Notes: a model not told the origin generated them from the letters alone. 64,000 bases of DNA from Citrobacter amalonaticus (GCF_018252635.1 NZ_JAGTXM010000001.1:868122-932121); one strand, 5' to 3'. Numbered from the stretch's first letter, positions 9,137-20,671 are shown. Numbers and translations are program-made.

Positions 9137-10331
9137 TGTTTGCCCCCTCGCGATCTAAAGCCTGTAGCAGCATGCGTTTCGAAATAATGCCGACATACTG
9201 TTGTTCCTCATCAACAACCGGCACCGCGCACGGCGCCTGTCCGACATGAGAGAGCAACTCGCTAAGCGGGGTTTGCGCATCCACGGCCAGCGGCTCGTCG
9301 ATTAACGCCCCTTCAATGCTTTGGGCCTGACCTAATGCCGCCTTTAATGAGTCGATAGAGACCACGCCAACAAACTTATTGCCGCGTTCGATGACGTAAC
9401 CATATTCCCGGTCTTCATCCTGTAATAATTTCAGAGCCGAACGGGGACCAAAGCCTGGCGTTTTACGAATCAGTCCGACCGGGCTACGGCGGGCAATATC
9501 TTTCGCACTAAAGACCTGGCTAATATCGACGCCACGGAAGAAGGTGCGGACATAATCGTTTGCCGGATTATTCAAAATTTCATCCGGTGTGCCGACCTGA
9601 ACCACTTCGCCATTTTGCATAATGGCAATGCGGTCGCCAATACGCATTGCTTCATCGAGATCGTGGGAAATAAAGACCACGGTGCGCTGATGTTTCGCCT
9701 GCAGTTTCACCAGTTCATCCTGCATCTCGGTACGAATTAAGGGATCGAGCGCGGAGAAGGCTTCATCCATTAATAAGATGTCAGGGTTAATGGCTAATGC
9801 CCGGGCGAGACCGACACGCTGACGCATGCCGCCGGAAAGTTCATCCGGATAGCCGTGCGCGTAATTTTCGAGTCCCACCTGACGCAGCGCATCCAACGCT
9901 TTTTCGCGACGTTCCTCAGCACTCACACCCGCTAATTCCATGCCGAATGCGGTATTGTCCAGAACGGTCATATGCGGCATGAGCGCAAATGACTGGAAGA
10001 CCATCGCAATCTTTTTTCTGCGCACCTCGCGGAGTTCGGCGTCCGATATTTTGGCGATATCGACGCCGTCGATCAGTACCTGTCCGCGGGTGGGTTCAAT
10101 CAGGCGATTGAGAAGGCGTACCATTGTGGATTTACCCGAGCCGGATAATCCCATGATGACAAATATCTCGCCTTCTTCAATGGCCAGACTGGCGTCTTTA
10201 ACGCCAAGCGATAGCCCTGTTTTTTCCAGAATTTGTTCTTTTGAAAGTCCTTTTTCAATATATTTGAAGGCGCGCTGCGGATGCTCTCCAAATACTTTAT
10301 ATAGATTTTTAACTTCTAATTTAATTGCCAT
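9129..10331 (-). CDS. proV: Glycine betaine/proline ABC importer, ATPase
   Basis: 400-residue ABC ATPase. Seen in order: Walker [10 protein letters not shown] at about residue 60, Q-loop in [10 protein letters not shown], signature [14 protein letters not shown], Walker [14 protein letters not shown], and the H-loop [13 protein letters not shown]. Two tandem CBS-type segments follow in the last 120 residues, the domain that senses ionic strength in this family. It is the first gene of the osmotically induced proVWX operon, preceded by a conserved promoter. Confidence 0.98.
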   Translation of the reverse strand: MAIKLEVKNLYKVFGEHPQRAFKYIEKGLSKEQILEKTGLSLGVKDASLAIEEGEIFVIMGLSGSGKSTMVRLLNRLIEPTRGQVLIDGVDIAKISDAELREVRRKKIAMVFQSFALMPHMTVLDNTAFGMELAGVSAEERREKALDALRQVGLENYAHGYPDELSGGMRQRVGLARALAINPDILLMDEAFSALDPLIRTEMQDELVKLQAKHQRTVVFISHDLDEAMRIGDRIAIMQNGEVVQVGTPDEILNNPANDYVRTFFRGVDISQVFSAKDIARRSPVGLIRKTPGFGPRSALKLLQDEDREYGYVIERGNKFVGVVSIDSLKAALGQAQSIEGALIDEPLAVDAQTPLSELLSHVGQAPCAVPVVDEEQQYVGIISKRMLLQALDREGANNG

Positions 10332-10399
10332 GCAATAGAAAGATTCCTGTTATTTATATATGTCGATATATTACCTGATAGAAATAGTCACCTTTTTCT

Positions 10400-10427
10400 A
10401 CCCTAACATACTGAGAATCTGAGACAA
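10400..10427 (-). promoter_or_regulatory. proU P2 promoter
   Basis: Minus-strand -35 TTGTCT (10422-10427), a 16-base spacer, and -10 TAGGGT (10400-10405). Apart from one base this matches the P2 promoter of E. coli proU (TTGCCT/TAGGGT), including the surrounding CAGATTCTCAGTATGT spacer. It sits about 70 bases before the proV start. P2 is the osmotically controlled, H-NS-silenced promoter. Confidence 0.8.
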
Positions 10428-10546
10428 CCCTGAATGTGAAATCAGGCGAAATAGGGTAGAAGGCAAATTGCCGCGACTTCCCATGATATAAGGGCTGAGA
10501 GCAAACCATGGTCGGTGAATATTTTTTGTAAGGACCACCGGAAAGG

Positions 10547-10571
10547 CGCCTGAATTTTGAAAATTCAGGCG
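10547..10571. other. 12-bp perfect inverted repeat between nrdF and proV
   Basis: CGCCTGAATTTT (10547-10558) and AAAATTCAGGCG (10560-10571) form a near-continuous dyad. No T-run follows on the minus strand. It could be the 3' end structure of the nrd message or a protein site upstream of proU. Its function is unknown. Confidence 0.6.
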
Positions 10572-10686
10572 AATATGACAACAGCTATTGAGTGTAGAAC
10601 ACCCTGAAATAGTTGGGTGATAAAAATGTGATCGGCTTAAAATATTAACGTAAATAGGGTGATGATATTCCCCCTATTAATTTGCG

Positions 10687-13773
<3,087 letters not shown>

Positions 13774-13801
<28 letters not shown>

Positions 13802-14184
13802 AATTCGCTTACTCCTTTTCGAACGTTATCGATGTCGGCGGGGGTTCCCATCAGTTCAAAACGATAGAGCCAGGGCACGGCGCATTTTTGGGCAATCACT
13901 TCCCCCGCGCGACCGTATGCTTCGCCGAAGTTACGATTGCCAGAGGCAATAACACCGCGAATTAACGCCCGGTTGTGAGCATCATTTAAAAAGCGGATCA
14001 CCTGTCGCGGGACTGCACCAGCCGTGCCGCCGCCACCGTAGGAAGGCACCACCAGAATGTAGGGATCGTCTACTCGGATCCGTTCGCGTTCATTTAGCGG
14101 AATGCGAATGGCGGGCAGCCCAAGACGCTGCATAAAGCGGTGCGTATTTTCGGAGCTGCTGGAGAAGTAGACGAGCGGGTTCAT
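13774..14184 (-). CDS. nrdI: NrdI flavodoxin-like protein
   Basis: 136 residues from the ATG at 14184 ([17 protein letters not shown]), matching E. coli NrdI. It is a small FMN protein that supplies the oxidant for assembling the NrdF manganese-tyrosyl cofactor. The phosphate-binding SSSSENT loop and the glycine-rich [13 protein letters not shown] loop are present. The start codon overlaps the nrdH stop by four bases (ATGA), so a longer upstream start is rejected. Confidence 0.97.
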
Positions 14185-14426
14185 GCGCTGGCTACTCGCG
14201 GTTCTGGATGCAGACGGTTGATCATATCCGGACGAAATCCTGACCAACTGGTCTCGCCGGCAATGACAACCGGCAGTTGACGAAAACCTTGCGCACGCAG
14301 GGTATCGGCCACGTCGGGCACCAGATCGACGTTCACCATCTCAAATTTAAATCCACGGCTTTCCATCGCCCGTTTAGTGGCGTGGCACTGAACACAGTCA
14401 TTTCGAGTGTAAATAGTAATGCTCAT
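14181..14426 (-). CDS. nrdH: NrdH glutaredoxin-like electron donor
   Basis: 81 residues with a thioredoxin fold and the CVQC active site at residues 11-14 ([12 protein letters not shown]). It reduces the C-terminal cysteines of NrdE and is itself reduced by thioredoxin reductase. The ATG at 14426 gives the E. coli length and has a GGAAAT box upstream; an ATG five codons earlier is unlikely. It is the first gene of nrdHIEF, behind a pair of NrdR boxes. Confidence 0.96.
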   Translation of the reverse strand: MSITIYTRNDCVQCHATKRAMESRGFKFEMVNVDLVPDVADTLRAQGFRQLPVVIAGETSWSGFRPDMINRLHPEPRVASA

Positions 14427-14498
14427 GATTCGTATTTCCATTTAAAATGAAAGAACGGCGCGATAAGACGCGTCGGTTTAGGTGTGTACTGATAGAGA

Positions 14499-14545
14499 GA
14501 ATACTAGATGTAGTTGAAATAAGTTTCAACCATACAAGATATGGG
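14499..14545 (-). promoter_or_regulatory. Paired NrdR boxes upstream of nrdHIEF
   Basis: Two related 16-base sites on the minus strand, CCCATATCTTGTATGG (14530-14545) and ACTACATCTAGTATTC (14499-14514), start exactly 31 bases apart. They resemble the NrdR consensus ACACWATATATWGTGT, and the spacing equals three helical turns, as is typical of NrdR box pairs. NrdR represses ribonucleotide reductase genes when dATP is high. The assignment rests on pattern and position. Confidence 0.72.
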
Positions 14546-14616
14546 AATTTTCGATTAATATCTCCCCACCGATGAGCACGGCGGGGAGCGGGAGTTTATG
14601 GAGAAAAATCGACGGT

Positions 14617-15048
14617 TTACATCCGCATGCTTACGGCCAGGCGGTTAAAGCAGTTCATCAGCCCGATTGCAAAGGTCAGGTCGCTGATTTCGCGGGCGCT
14701 GAAATTATCAAGCAGCGGCAGATAAACGTCATCTTCGGCATGGGTTCTGGCGATGTCGGTCACCGATTCCGCCCACGCCAGCGCCGCTTGTTCCTGCCTG
14801 CTGAAATGGTGGCTCACTCGCCAGCCGGCCAGCGCGTCCAGTTTACTTTGTGCGACGCCCGATTTACGCAGCGCCTTGCTGTGCATTTCCAGGCAAAATG
14901 CGCAGCCGTTGATCTGCGAAATTCGCAGGTAAATCAATTCCATCAGCGTGGTATCCAGCACGCTGTTTTCCAGTGCCGTTTTCGCCTGTACCAGGGCGTT
15001 ATAGACTTCCGGGCTGAGTTCATAGTAGGGCTGGCGTAACGTCGTCAT
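14617..15048 (-). CDS. AhpD-like carboxymuconolactone decarboxylase family protein
   Basis: 143 residues from the ATG at 15048, which has a GAGGAG ribosome-binding site. It shows the AhpD-type redox motif: a CxxC pair C49-C52 (GCAFC) followed by H56, in the helical context ELIYLRISQINGC. Such proteins are alkylhydroperoxidase-like thiol peroxidases or related oxidoreductases; the exact substrate is unknown. It is divergent from a MocR-type regulator across 88 bases, a pairing that suggests the regulator controls it. It lies upstream of nrdH, where E. coli K-12 has ygaM directly. Confidence 0.85.
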   Translation of the reverse strand: MTTLRQPYYELSPEVYNALVQAKTALENSVLDTTLMELIYLRISQINGCAFCLEMHSKALRKSGVAQSKLDALAGWRVSHHFSRQEQAALAWAESVTDIARTHAEDDVYLPLLDNFSAREISDLTFAIGLMNCFNRLAVSMRM

Positions 15049-15136
15049 GGTGCTTCTCCTCGTGTTGATGGCCGGCAATGTAGCACTATAATGGACTGGA
15101 AAAGAGAGCCATATTTTTACGAAAAAAGCAGACCAT

Positions 15137-16480
15137 ATGCCACGCTATCAGCAAATTGCCCGCCAGTTAAAAACGGCCATTGAATGTGGGGAGCTCAAGC
15201 CCGGTGCCCGGTTACCGTCCAGCCGCACCTGGTCGCAGGAACTGGGTATTTCGCGCTCAACAGTAGAAAACGCCTATGCAGAGCTGGTGGCACAGGGCTG
15301 GCTGGAACGGCGAGGGCAGGCGGGAACGTTTGTCAGTGCACAGTTGCAGCCGAAACAGGCGTTCAGCGAGCCGGTGGTCGTTGCCGGAGAAAGTACAGTC
15401 CCTCAGCCCTTTCAGATGGGACTTCCCGCGCTGGATCTCTTTCCGCGAGACATCTGGGCGCGGGTAATGGGGCGGCGATTGCGCACCCAGACGCGTTTTG
15501 ATCTGGCTCTCGGCGACGTATGTGGTGAAGCCATGTTGCGCCAGGCGATCGCGGACTATCTGCGCGTGTCGCGCAGTATTGACTGTCTGCCTGAGCAAAT
15601 TTTTATCACTTCCGGCTATGCGGCCTCGATGACCCTCATCCTGCGCGCGCTTGCCACGCCGGGCGATGGCATGTGGATTGAAGATCCAGGCTTTCCGTTG
15701 ATCCGTCCGGTGATTGAACAGGAAAACGTCTCGTTGCTGCCGGTTCCGGTCGATGACGACGGGCTGAATGTCGCGACCGGGATCCGCGACTATCAGGATG
15801 CGCGTTTTGCGCTACTCACTCCGGCCCATCAAAGTCCACTCGGCGTCGCGTTGTCGCTAGCCCGACGTCACCAACTCCTGGAATGGGCATCACAAACCCA
15901 GGCGTGGATTATTGAAGATGATTACGACAGCGAGTTTCGTTATCACGGCAAGCCGCTGCCGCCGCTGAAAAGTCTGGATGCGCCGCAGCGGGTGATTTAC
16001 GCCGGTTCGTTCAGCAAATCGCTGTTTCCCGCCTTGCGTTGTGCGTGGCTGGTGGTGCCGATAAACCAGGTGGGACGTTTTCGTCAGCAGGCGGTACGAA
16101 TGGCCTGTAGCGTGCCGCTGCTCTGGCAGCAAACGCTGGCGGATTTTATCCGTGATGGGCATTTCTGGCGGCATCTGAAAAAAATGCGGCAGCACTATGC
16201 GCAGCGAAGGCTATGGACGCAAAGTGCGCTCGGCGAGCAGGGATTTCACGTTGTGCCTCAACAGGGCGGGATACAACTGGTGATTACCGTTGACGGTGAC
16301 GATATCGCGCCGGTACGTAAAGCTAATGAAGCGGGCCTGGCGGTTCAGGCTCTAAGTCGCTGGCGGGTGAATACATCAGGAATGGGGGGAATATTGCTGT
16401 CATTTACCAATATCGCTTCGCCTGAAATGGCGTGGCAGGTGGCAAAGCGGTTGCGGCAGGCCATTCAGTCAGTGCTTTAA
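15137..16480 (+). CDS. MocR/PdxR-type GntR-family regulator with aminotransferase domain
   Basis: 447 residues. The N-terminal winged helix of GntR type spans roughly residues 1-70 (QIARQLKTAIECGELKPGARLPSSR, with SRSTVENAYAELVAQGW). A linker leads to a fold-type I aminotransferase domain with the aspartate region IIEDDYDSEFRYHG and the putative PLP lysine in YAGSFSKSLFPALR. MocR regulators sense PLP or amino-acid-like ligands. It is divergent from the AhpD-like gene, which is its likely target. The effector is unknown. Confidence 0.9.
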   Translation: MPRYQQIARQLKTAIECGELKPGARLPSSRTWSQELGISRSTVENAYAELVAQGWLERRGQAGTFVSAQLQPKQAFSEPVVVAGESTVPQPFQMGLPALDLFPRDIWARVMGRRLRTQTRFDLALGDVCGEAMLRQAIADYLRVSRSIDCLPEQIFITSGYAASMTLILRALATPGDGMWIEDPGFPLIRPVIEQENVSLLPVPVDDDGLNVATGIRDYQDARFALLTPAHQSPLGVALSLARRHQLLEWASQTQAWIIEDDYDSEFRYHGKPLPPLKSLDAPQRVIYAGSFSKSLFPALRCAWLVVPINQVGRFRQQAVRMACSVPLLWQQTLADFIRDGHFWRHLKKMRQHYAQRRLWTQSALGEQGFHVVPQQGGIQLVITVDGDDIAPVRKANEAGLAVQALSRWRVNTSGMGGILLSFTNIASPEMAWQVAKRLRQAIQSVL

Positions 16481-16495
16481 TGGAGTCTACGCCAG

Positions 16496-16522
16496 GCCGG
16501 ATAAGCGTAAACGCTATCCGGC
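16496..16522. repeat. REP element
   Basis: GCCGGATAAGCGTAAACGCTATCCGGC is a REP-type palindrome of 27 bases placed between the convergent MocR gene and ygaM. Confidence 0.85.
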
Positions 16523-16535
16523 ACATGCGTCATAC

Positions 16536-16862
16536 TTAGCGACGAAGACTCAGCAGTGCACCGACGAAGATCCCCACCGCCGCCGCTGTACCGATGCTAC
16601 ACCATGGCTTATCACGCACAAACGTATCGGCGCAGCCTACGGCGTCCCGGGCGGCTTGCTGTACGCGCGTCCGGCCATGCATTTTCGCACGCGTCTCTTT
16701 CAGCAGCGCCTGCGCTTTACGCCGTGCAGTATCCGCTTCATCCTTCGCATCGCTGCCCCATGACTTCAATACGGCTTCCAGACTATCAGCTAATTGATTG
16801 ACGTCATTATGAATATCCTGCACGCCATCATCTACATCGTTTCGGTTCGGTCGGTTAAACAT
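16536..16862 (-). CDS. ygaM: DUF883 family tail-anchored protein YgaM
   Basis: 108 residues from the ATG at 16862 (MFNRPNRNDVDDG), preceded by GGAGG. A long amphipathic helical region rich in K/R/E/A is followed by a C-terminal membrane segment (WCSIGTAAAVGIFVGALLSL) ending in two arginines. This is the layout of the DUF883/ElaB-YqjD family, inner-membrane proteins that bind ribosomes and are made in stationary phase. A role like that of ElaB is inferred from the family. Confidence 0.93.
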   Translation of the reverse strand: MFNRPNRNDVDDGVQDIHNDVNQLADSLEAVLKSWGSDAKDEADTARRKAQALLKETRAKMHGRTRVQQAARDAVGCADTFVRDKPWCSIGTAAAVGIFVGALLSLRR

Positions 16863-17023
16863 ATGATCCTCCATTGATTTCGATGTGACTTTCAGTTTAG
16901 TCGATATTTTTAACTTCTGAGATGGCTCACGGCGTTATTACGCGTTTATGGACTTTTCTGAAAGCGTTGCTAATGCTGAATCAGGTAAGGTAAGCCCGCA
17001 GTAAAAGATAACGAGGAAAAAAT

Positions 17024-17368
17024 ATGTATTTACGACCTGACGAGGTGGCGCGCGTACTTGAAAAAGTGGGGTTTACCGTCGATGTGGTGACACAGAAAAC
17101 GTACGGTTATCGACGTGGCGAGAATTATGTTTATGTGAATCGCGAAGCGCGTATGGGACGCACCGCGCTGGTGATCCATCCAACTTTAAAAGAGCGTAGT
17201 TCTTCGCTGGCTGAACCGGCGTCCGATATTAAAACTTGCGACCATTACCAGCATTTTCCGCTTTATTTAGCCGGCGACAACCACGAGCACTATGGTATTC
17301 CTCACGGCTTTAGTTCGCGTATTGCGCTTGAGCGCTATTTGAATGGACTGTTTGGCGAGGCGAATTAA
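17024..17368 (+). CDS. ygaC: YgaC, DUF2002 family protein
   Basis: 114 residues, the E. coli length, with a good ribosome-binding site (CGAGGAAAAAAT). It is a small cytoplasmic protein of unknown function with no signal peptide or membrane helix. The N terminus ([17 protein letters not shown]) resembles a small DNA-binding-like helical unit, but that is only an impression. In E. coli ygaC is reported as Fur regulated; I did not find a convincing Fur box here. Confidence 0.93.
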   Translation: MYLRPDEVARVLEKVGFTVDVVTQKTYGYRRGENYVYVNREARMGRTALVIHPTLKERSSSLAEPASDIKTCDHYQHFPLYLAGDNHEHYGIPHGFSSRIALERYLNGLFGEAN

Positions 17369-17372
17369 TTAA

Positions 17373-17393
17373 GCGACTGGCGTAGCCAGTCGC
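17373..17393. terminator. Hairpin between convergent ygaC and alaE
   Basis: Perfect 9-bp stem GCGACTGGC (17373-17381) / GCCAGTCGC (17385-17393) with a three-base loop. TTAATTAA follows on the minus strand and AGAGTCGTTTT on the plus strand. It is probably a shared terminator for both genes, though the T-runs are imperfect. Confidence 0.65.
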
Positions 17394-17402
17394 AGAGTCG
17401 TT

Positions 17403-17852
17403 TTAGACGTTAACCTGCTGGTAGCGACTCACCTTAAACAGGCGGCGACAATAATCCAGGAAATAGCCATATACCGCTCCCATCAACATCGATATCACGA
17501 TATTCGAACTGACTGCGGCGGTAATTTGATGCCAGTCAGCGCCCACCGTCAGCAGAATAGCGACATAAACCGGGGACTGGAAGGTGACATAAGCCAGCAC
17601 ATCTGCCAGATTTTTCAGCCATCCCGCTGAACCCACTTTACGCGACGCCCTCATAAAGAGATCACGATACATGCCGTAGGGCCAGGCGATCAAAATGTTA
17701 ACCGGAATAGCGACCAGCCTGGAAGAAAGCGATTGCTCAAAGGTCATTCCGGAGAGGAATATCTCGATCAACATGTTCACAACAGAACAATAAACAACCA
17801 TCGCGAACGTGTCTGCTACCGCATGACGCAAGCGTGACTGTGGTGAGAACAT
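17403..17852 (-). CDS. alaE: L-alanine exporter AlaE
   Basis: 149 residues from the ATG at 17852 ([16 protein letters not shown]), matching E. coli AlaE. It is an inner-membrane protein with four predicted helices that exports L-alanine. The conserved segment [17 protein letters not shown] and the C-terminal [14 protein letters not shown] are present. An ATG 13 codons upstream is rejected because it extends past the family's N terminus. It is a single gene, convergent with ygaC. Confidence 0.96.
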   Translation of the reverse strand: MFSPQSRLRHAVADTFAMVVYCSVVNMLIEIFLSGMTFEQSLSSRLVAIPVNILIAWPYGMYRDLFMRASRKVGSAGWLKNLADVLAYVTFQSPVYVAILLTVGADWHQITAAVSSNIVISMLMGAVYGYFLDYCRRLFKVSRYQQVNV

Positions 17853-18341
17853 GCTAATGCTCCTTGTAAAAAGGGGTAAAATCCCCGGCAAATGATTTTA
17901 TGTTAGTGATTTGTCGTGGTGTTTTTGCTTGATGATAGAGTATATTGCTGCCTTGTAACTATCAATTAGAGAAATATTTTTATTTTTACGCTTTTTGTCG
18001 ATAAAATACTCTGTAATAGCGTGATTTTTGTGCTGCGTGGAGTTTTTGTTGTTGGTGTGAGTAAAGCCATTAAAGATCAAGTGGTTATGATATTAGTAGG
18101 ATGAAGTGTCTCCAGCCGGGGCAAAAGCCGCTCTCAAAGCCTGTTGAAATGGCATGAAGGTTATTTACCTGAGAATGAAAAGATGAAACTGGATATTATT
18201 CAGGGCCAGGTTAACTATTATTCTAATAGCGGGAGGTTGATATTTCCTCTGTTATATCTCAGGGGCTGGAAAACGTTCTGGTAATATAATAGACTACGCA
18301 GTGTAATACTTTTGTTTTAGCGTTAAAAGGTTTTAATTATT
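17853..18341. other. AT-rich gap between alaE and stpA, possible gene remnant
   Basis: 489 bases. The part next to alaE is strongly AT-rich and contains no supportable gene. From about 18107 to 18284 a plus-strand frame is open (containing LLKWHEGYLPENEKMKLD) but lacks a start codon and ribosome-binding site near its 5' end. It could be a decayed gene or chance. The final 60 bases before stpA must hold the stpA promoter. Confidence 0.5.
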
Positions 18342-18743
18342 ATGAATTTGATGTTACAAAACTTAAATAATATTCGGACACTACGCGCAATGGCTCGCGA
18401 ATTCTCCATTGACGTTCTTGAAGAAATGCTGGAGAAATTCAGGGTCGTCACTAAAGAAAGACGTGAAGAAGAAGAACAGTTACAGCGACAACGCGCGGAA
18501 CAGCAGCAAAAAATTAATACCTGGCTGGAATTGATGAAGGCCGACGGAATTAGCCCGGAAGAGTTATTCGGGAATGACGTCGCAAACGCTCGTGGGGGGA
18601 AAAAACGTCAGCCGCGTCCGGCGAAATATCGCTATACCGATCTTAACGGGGAAAGTAAAACCTGGACCGGCCAGGGGCGTACACCTAAACCGATTGCCCA
18701 TGCACTGACGTCAGGTAAATCGCTGGACGATTTTCTGATCTAA
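18342..18743 (+). CDS. stpA: H-NS-like nucleoid protein StpA
   Basis: 133 residues. The N-terminal oligomerisation half is coiled-coil-like (EMLEKFRVVTKERREEEEQ). A flexible linker leads to the C-terminal DNA-binding domain with the H-NS family core TWTGQGRTPKPIAHAL, which contains the QGR minor-groove hook. StpA is the paralogue of H-NS, a gene silencer and RNA chaperone. The start MNLMLQNLNNIRTLRAM matches E. coli StpA rather than H-NS. It is a single gene ended by a strong hairpin. Confidence 0.97.
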   Translation: MNLMLQNLNNIRTLRAMAREFSIDVLEEMLEKFRVVTKERREEEEQLQRQRAEQQQKINTWLELMKADGISPEELFGNDVANARGGKKRQPRPAKYRYTDLNGESKTWTGQGRTPKPIAHALTSGKSLDDFLI

Positions 18744-18751
18744 TCCTGTCA

Positions 18752-18776
18752 GCGGTGAGGTGATCCTCACCGCTTA
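18752..18776 (+). terminator. Terminator of stpA
   Basis: Perfect 9-bp stem GCGGTGAGG (18752-18760) / CCTCACCGC (18765-18773) followed by TTATTT, 8 bases after the stpA stop codon. It may also serve the convergent ygaP. Confidence 0.8.
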
Positions 18777-18792
18777 TTTCCCGCCATTATTG

Positions 18793-19314
18793 TTAACGAC
18801 GATTCCACGGCATTTTGTCGAGCAGTCGCGCCATGCCACAAAAACCCGTCAATCCGGCAAACAGCAATCCCGCACCGACAAATCCGCTGAGCAGGAAAAA
18901 TCCACCGTTAATGCTGTACCCCAGCACAACACCCAGTAACGCCAGCCCGCCAGCGACAATTTGTACCTGACGCATCAGCGGAAGCGGCTGGGATTTATCT
19001 TCCGCCGTGGGGAAGCCCGCCGCCTTCCAGCCGTCAATCCCCCCTTCCAGCAGTAAGGCTTCTGCTGGTGCGGCGAGAGCCTGCAATTTAGCCGCATTGT
19101 TTTGCGTCCGTTTTCCGGACTGACAATGGAAAACGACGATTTCACCTCGCAGCCTGGCAGGAAAGTCCCCCTGTTCGAGTACGCTCAGCGGTGCGAGGTG
19201 GGCCTGCGGAATATGTTCACGCAGATATTCGTCGGCATCACGAATATCAATGAGTCTGGCGCCTTGCTCAATACGAGCCTTTGCGTCACGCGGGGAAATC
19301 GTCCCGATGGTCAT
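18793..19314 (-). CDS. ygaP: Membrane-anchored rhodanese YgaP
   Basis: 173 residues from the ATG at 19314, which has AAGGAG five bases upstream; a GTG two codons earlier is too close to that site. An N-terminal rhodanese domain carries the catalytic cysteine C64 in FHCQSGKRT. Two C-terminal transmembrane helices follow (from about residue 115). It transfers sulfane sulfur at the inner membrane. It lies 9 bases downstream of the regulator ygaV, with which it forms the ygaVP operon. Confidence 0.96.
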   Translation of the reverse strand: MTIGTISPRDAKARIEQGARLIDIRDADEYLREHIPQAHLAPLSVLEQGDFPARLRGEIVVFHCQSGKRTQNNAAKLQALAAPAEALLLEGGIDGWKAAGFPTAEDKSQPLPLMRQVQIVAGGLALLGVVLGYSINGGFFLLSGFVGAGLLFAGLTGFCGMARLLDKMPWNRR

Positions 19315-19323
19315 GTTCACTCC

Positions 19324-19623
19324 TTATGGACAATAGACGTTCTTCAATGTGGCAATGAGTGAGTTCACTGCTGCATTTTTAATGAAATAGAGGATGCGCT
19401 GGGCATCGCGCTGGCTGCCAATCAGCCCTTCTTCGCGCATTTTTGCCAGATGCTGTGAGGTGGCCGACGGGCTTAGCCCGGTGGCGCGCGCCAGATCGCC
19501 CGCACTGGTGCCCGGAGATCCGCAAAGCATACACAGGATCAGCAGTCGCTTAGGATTGCTCATCGCTTTCAGCAGGGCTGCCGCTTGTTCCGCACTGGCC
19601 TGGAGTTGTTCAAGTTCGCTCAT
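19324..19623 (-). CDS. ygaV: ArsR-family sulfide-responsive repressor YgaV
   Basis: 99-residue winged-helix protein of the ArsR/SmtB family, with the recognition region TGLSPSATSQHLAKMREEGL. In E. coli YgaV senses sulfide/polysulfide through cysteines and represses ygaVP. Cysteines are seen in LILCMLCGSPG and near the C terminus (NVYCP). From memory, E. coli has serine where the second cysteine of LCMLC stands, so this copy may have an extra thiol near the dimer core. Candidate operator just upstream. Confidence 0.93.
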   Translation of the reverse strand: MSELEQLQASAEQAAALLKAMSNPKRLLILCMLCGSPGTSAGDLARATGLSPSATSQHLAKMREEGLIGSQRDAQRILYFIKNAAVNSLIATLKNVYCP

Positions 19624-19629
19624 ATGTAC

Positions 19630-19661
19630 TTTAGTATTTGCTAAATTAAGTAAATTCTAAA
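19630..19661. promoter_or_regulatory. Candidate YgaV operator
   Basis: An imperfect dyad of 13-base arms (TTTAGTATTTGCT at 19630-19642 and AGTAAATTCTAAA at 19649-19661, 11 of 13 positions symmetric) lies directly upstream of the ygaV start. ArsR-family repressors typically bind such AT-rich dyads over their own promoters. Assignment by position and symmetry only. Confidence 0.55.
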
Positions 19662-19804
19662 GTAAAAGTGAAACGCATACCAGCGTAAAGAGCGTAAAAG
19701 AGGGTAAAAGCGAGAGTGATTACTGGCGATCTCCGCTAAGCTCGCTACGCTTAGGGATAAAATCTCTTTTTAAACAATAAGTAATTTTTCTTTTTGGAGT
19801 GAGT

Positions 19805-19975
19805 ATGGGTTTCTGGAGAATTGTATTTACGATCATTCTGCCGCCGCTGGGTGTCCTGCTGGGGAAAGGGTTTGGCTGGGCGTTCATTCTTAATATCGTT
19901 CTGACCCTGCTGGGGTACATCCCGGGTTTGATTCACGCGTTCTGGGTGCAAACCCGTCCTTCAGCGCTTTCTTAA
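19805..19975 (+). CDS. yqaE: Pmp3/YqaE family small membrane protein
   Basis: 56-residue protein with two transmembrane helices (FWRIVFTIILPPLGVLLGKG and WAFILNIVLTLLGYIPGL) joined by a short turn, then HAFWV. This is the UPF0057/Pmp3 family, linked to membrane potential and stress tolerance. The start ATG follows TTTTTGGAGTGAGT, a good ribosome-binding site. Four residues longer than E. coli YqaE at the C terminus (PSALS replaces D). It lies between ygaV and csiR, as in E. coli. Confidence 0.95.
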   Translation: MGFWRIVFTIILPPLGVLLGKGFGWAFILNIVLTLLGYIPGLIHAFWVQTRPSALS

Positions 19976-19978
19976 CGT

Positions 19979-20671
19979 TCAGGATTTTTCCGCCAGCAGT
20001 TTACCCGTCATGGCCTGCTGGATAATAGGAATCGGCGTCAGCAAATGTTGACGCATAAGTTCACTGGCGCGTGCAGCATCACGCGCCAGAATTGCTTCCG
20101 TTAGCGTCTGATGCTGAACGTGTTTATCCTCCAGCATTTCAACCGACAAAACCGTTTTTCGCAGCCAGATAAACCGATAGCGCGCCGCGAGATCGAACAG
20201 CCGTTCACGCATTTGCAGCAGATACTGCGAGCCGCATCCGGCAACAATGGCAGTATGGAATGCCTGATGGCGTAAATCCCACTCATCCAGCAGGTGTTCG
20301 CTGGCGTCGCTGGCCTCAAGCTTACTGAGCATGTGAGCGCGGGCGAGGATCTCGGCCTCCCATTCGTCACCGCCGCGCTCAATCGCCAGACTGACCAGCA
20401 TAGCTTCCATATTGGCACGGGCATCGAAAATATCGAGCAGTTCCTGCTCTGACATGGACGCCACCCGATACCCTTTCTGATTCACCACCGTGACCAGCCG
20501 TTCCGCCACCAGATGAGAAAGCGCCTCTCTGAGCGGCCCAACGCCAAGAGAATAGCGTGAGGTTAATAAACTCATGCGCAGTTTTTCATCAGGCTGATAA
20601 ATACCGCGGATAATATCGTTCTTCAACCAGCGGTATCCATCTATGGCCGTCGGATGGGAAATGGCGGTCAT
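19979..20671 (-). CDS. csiR: FadR-type repressor CsiR (GlaR)
   Basis: 230 residues. An N-terminal GntR winged helix (KNDIIRGIYQPDEKLRMSLL, then GVGPLREALSHLVAERLV) precedes an FCD ligand domain with metal-binding histidines around ARANMEAML and DLRHQAFHTAIVAGC. It represses the glaH operon and responds to glutarate in E. coli. It is the last gene of the glaH-lhgO-gabDTP-csiR operon, 43 bases after gabP. It is about ten residues longer than E. coli CsiR at the C terminus. Confidence 0.95.
   Translation of the reverse strand: MTAISHPTAIDGYRWLKNDIIRGIYQPDEKLRMSLLTSRYSLGVGPLREALSHLVAERLVTVVNQKGYRVASMSEQELLDIFDARANMEAMLVSLAIERGGDEWEAEILARAHMLSKLEASDASEHLLDEWDLRHQAFHTAIVAGCGSQYLLQMRERLFDLAARYRFIWLRKTVLSVEMLEDKHVQHQTLTEAILARDAARASELMRQHLLTPIPIIQQAMTGKLLAEKS

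Larger units (their letters stand above)
10332..10686 (-). promoter_or_regulatory. proU upstream regulatory region, no gene
   Basis: This 355-base AT-rich gap between nrdF and proV has no supportable gene; a short minus-strand frame at 10354-10581 overlaps the promoter. It holds the main proU promoter (10400-10427) and a long inverted repeat (10547-10571). It should also contain curved DNA bound by H-NS, as known for E. coli proU. The distal sigma-S promoter P1 is expected here, but I could not place it. Confidence 0.75.

Noticed and set aside
17898-18080. 60-codon minus-strand frame upstream of alaE
   Set aside because: Lysine/asparagine-rich translation typical of AT-rich non-coding DNA, with no family and no convincing start signal.
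19720-19951. Minus-strand frames across yqaE
   Set aside because: They are antisense to the well-recognised YqaE/Pmp3 gene and have no features of their own.
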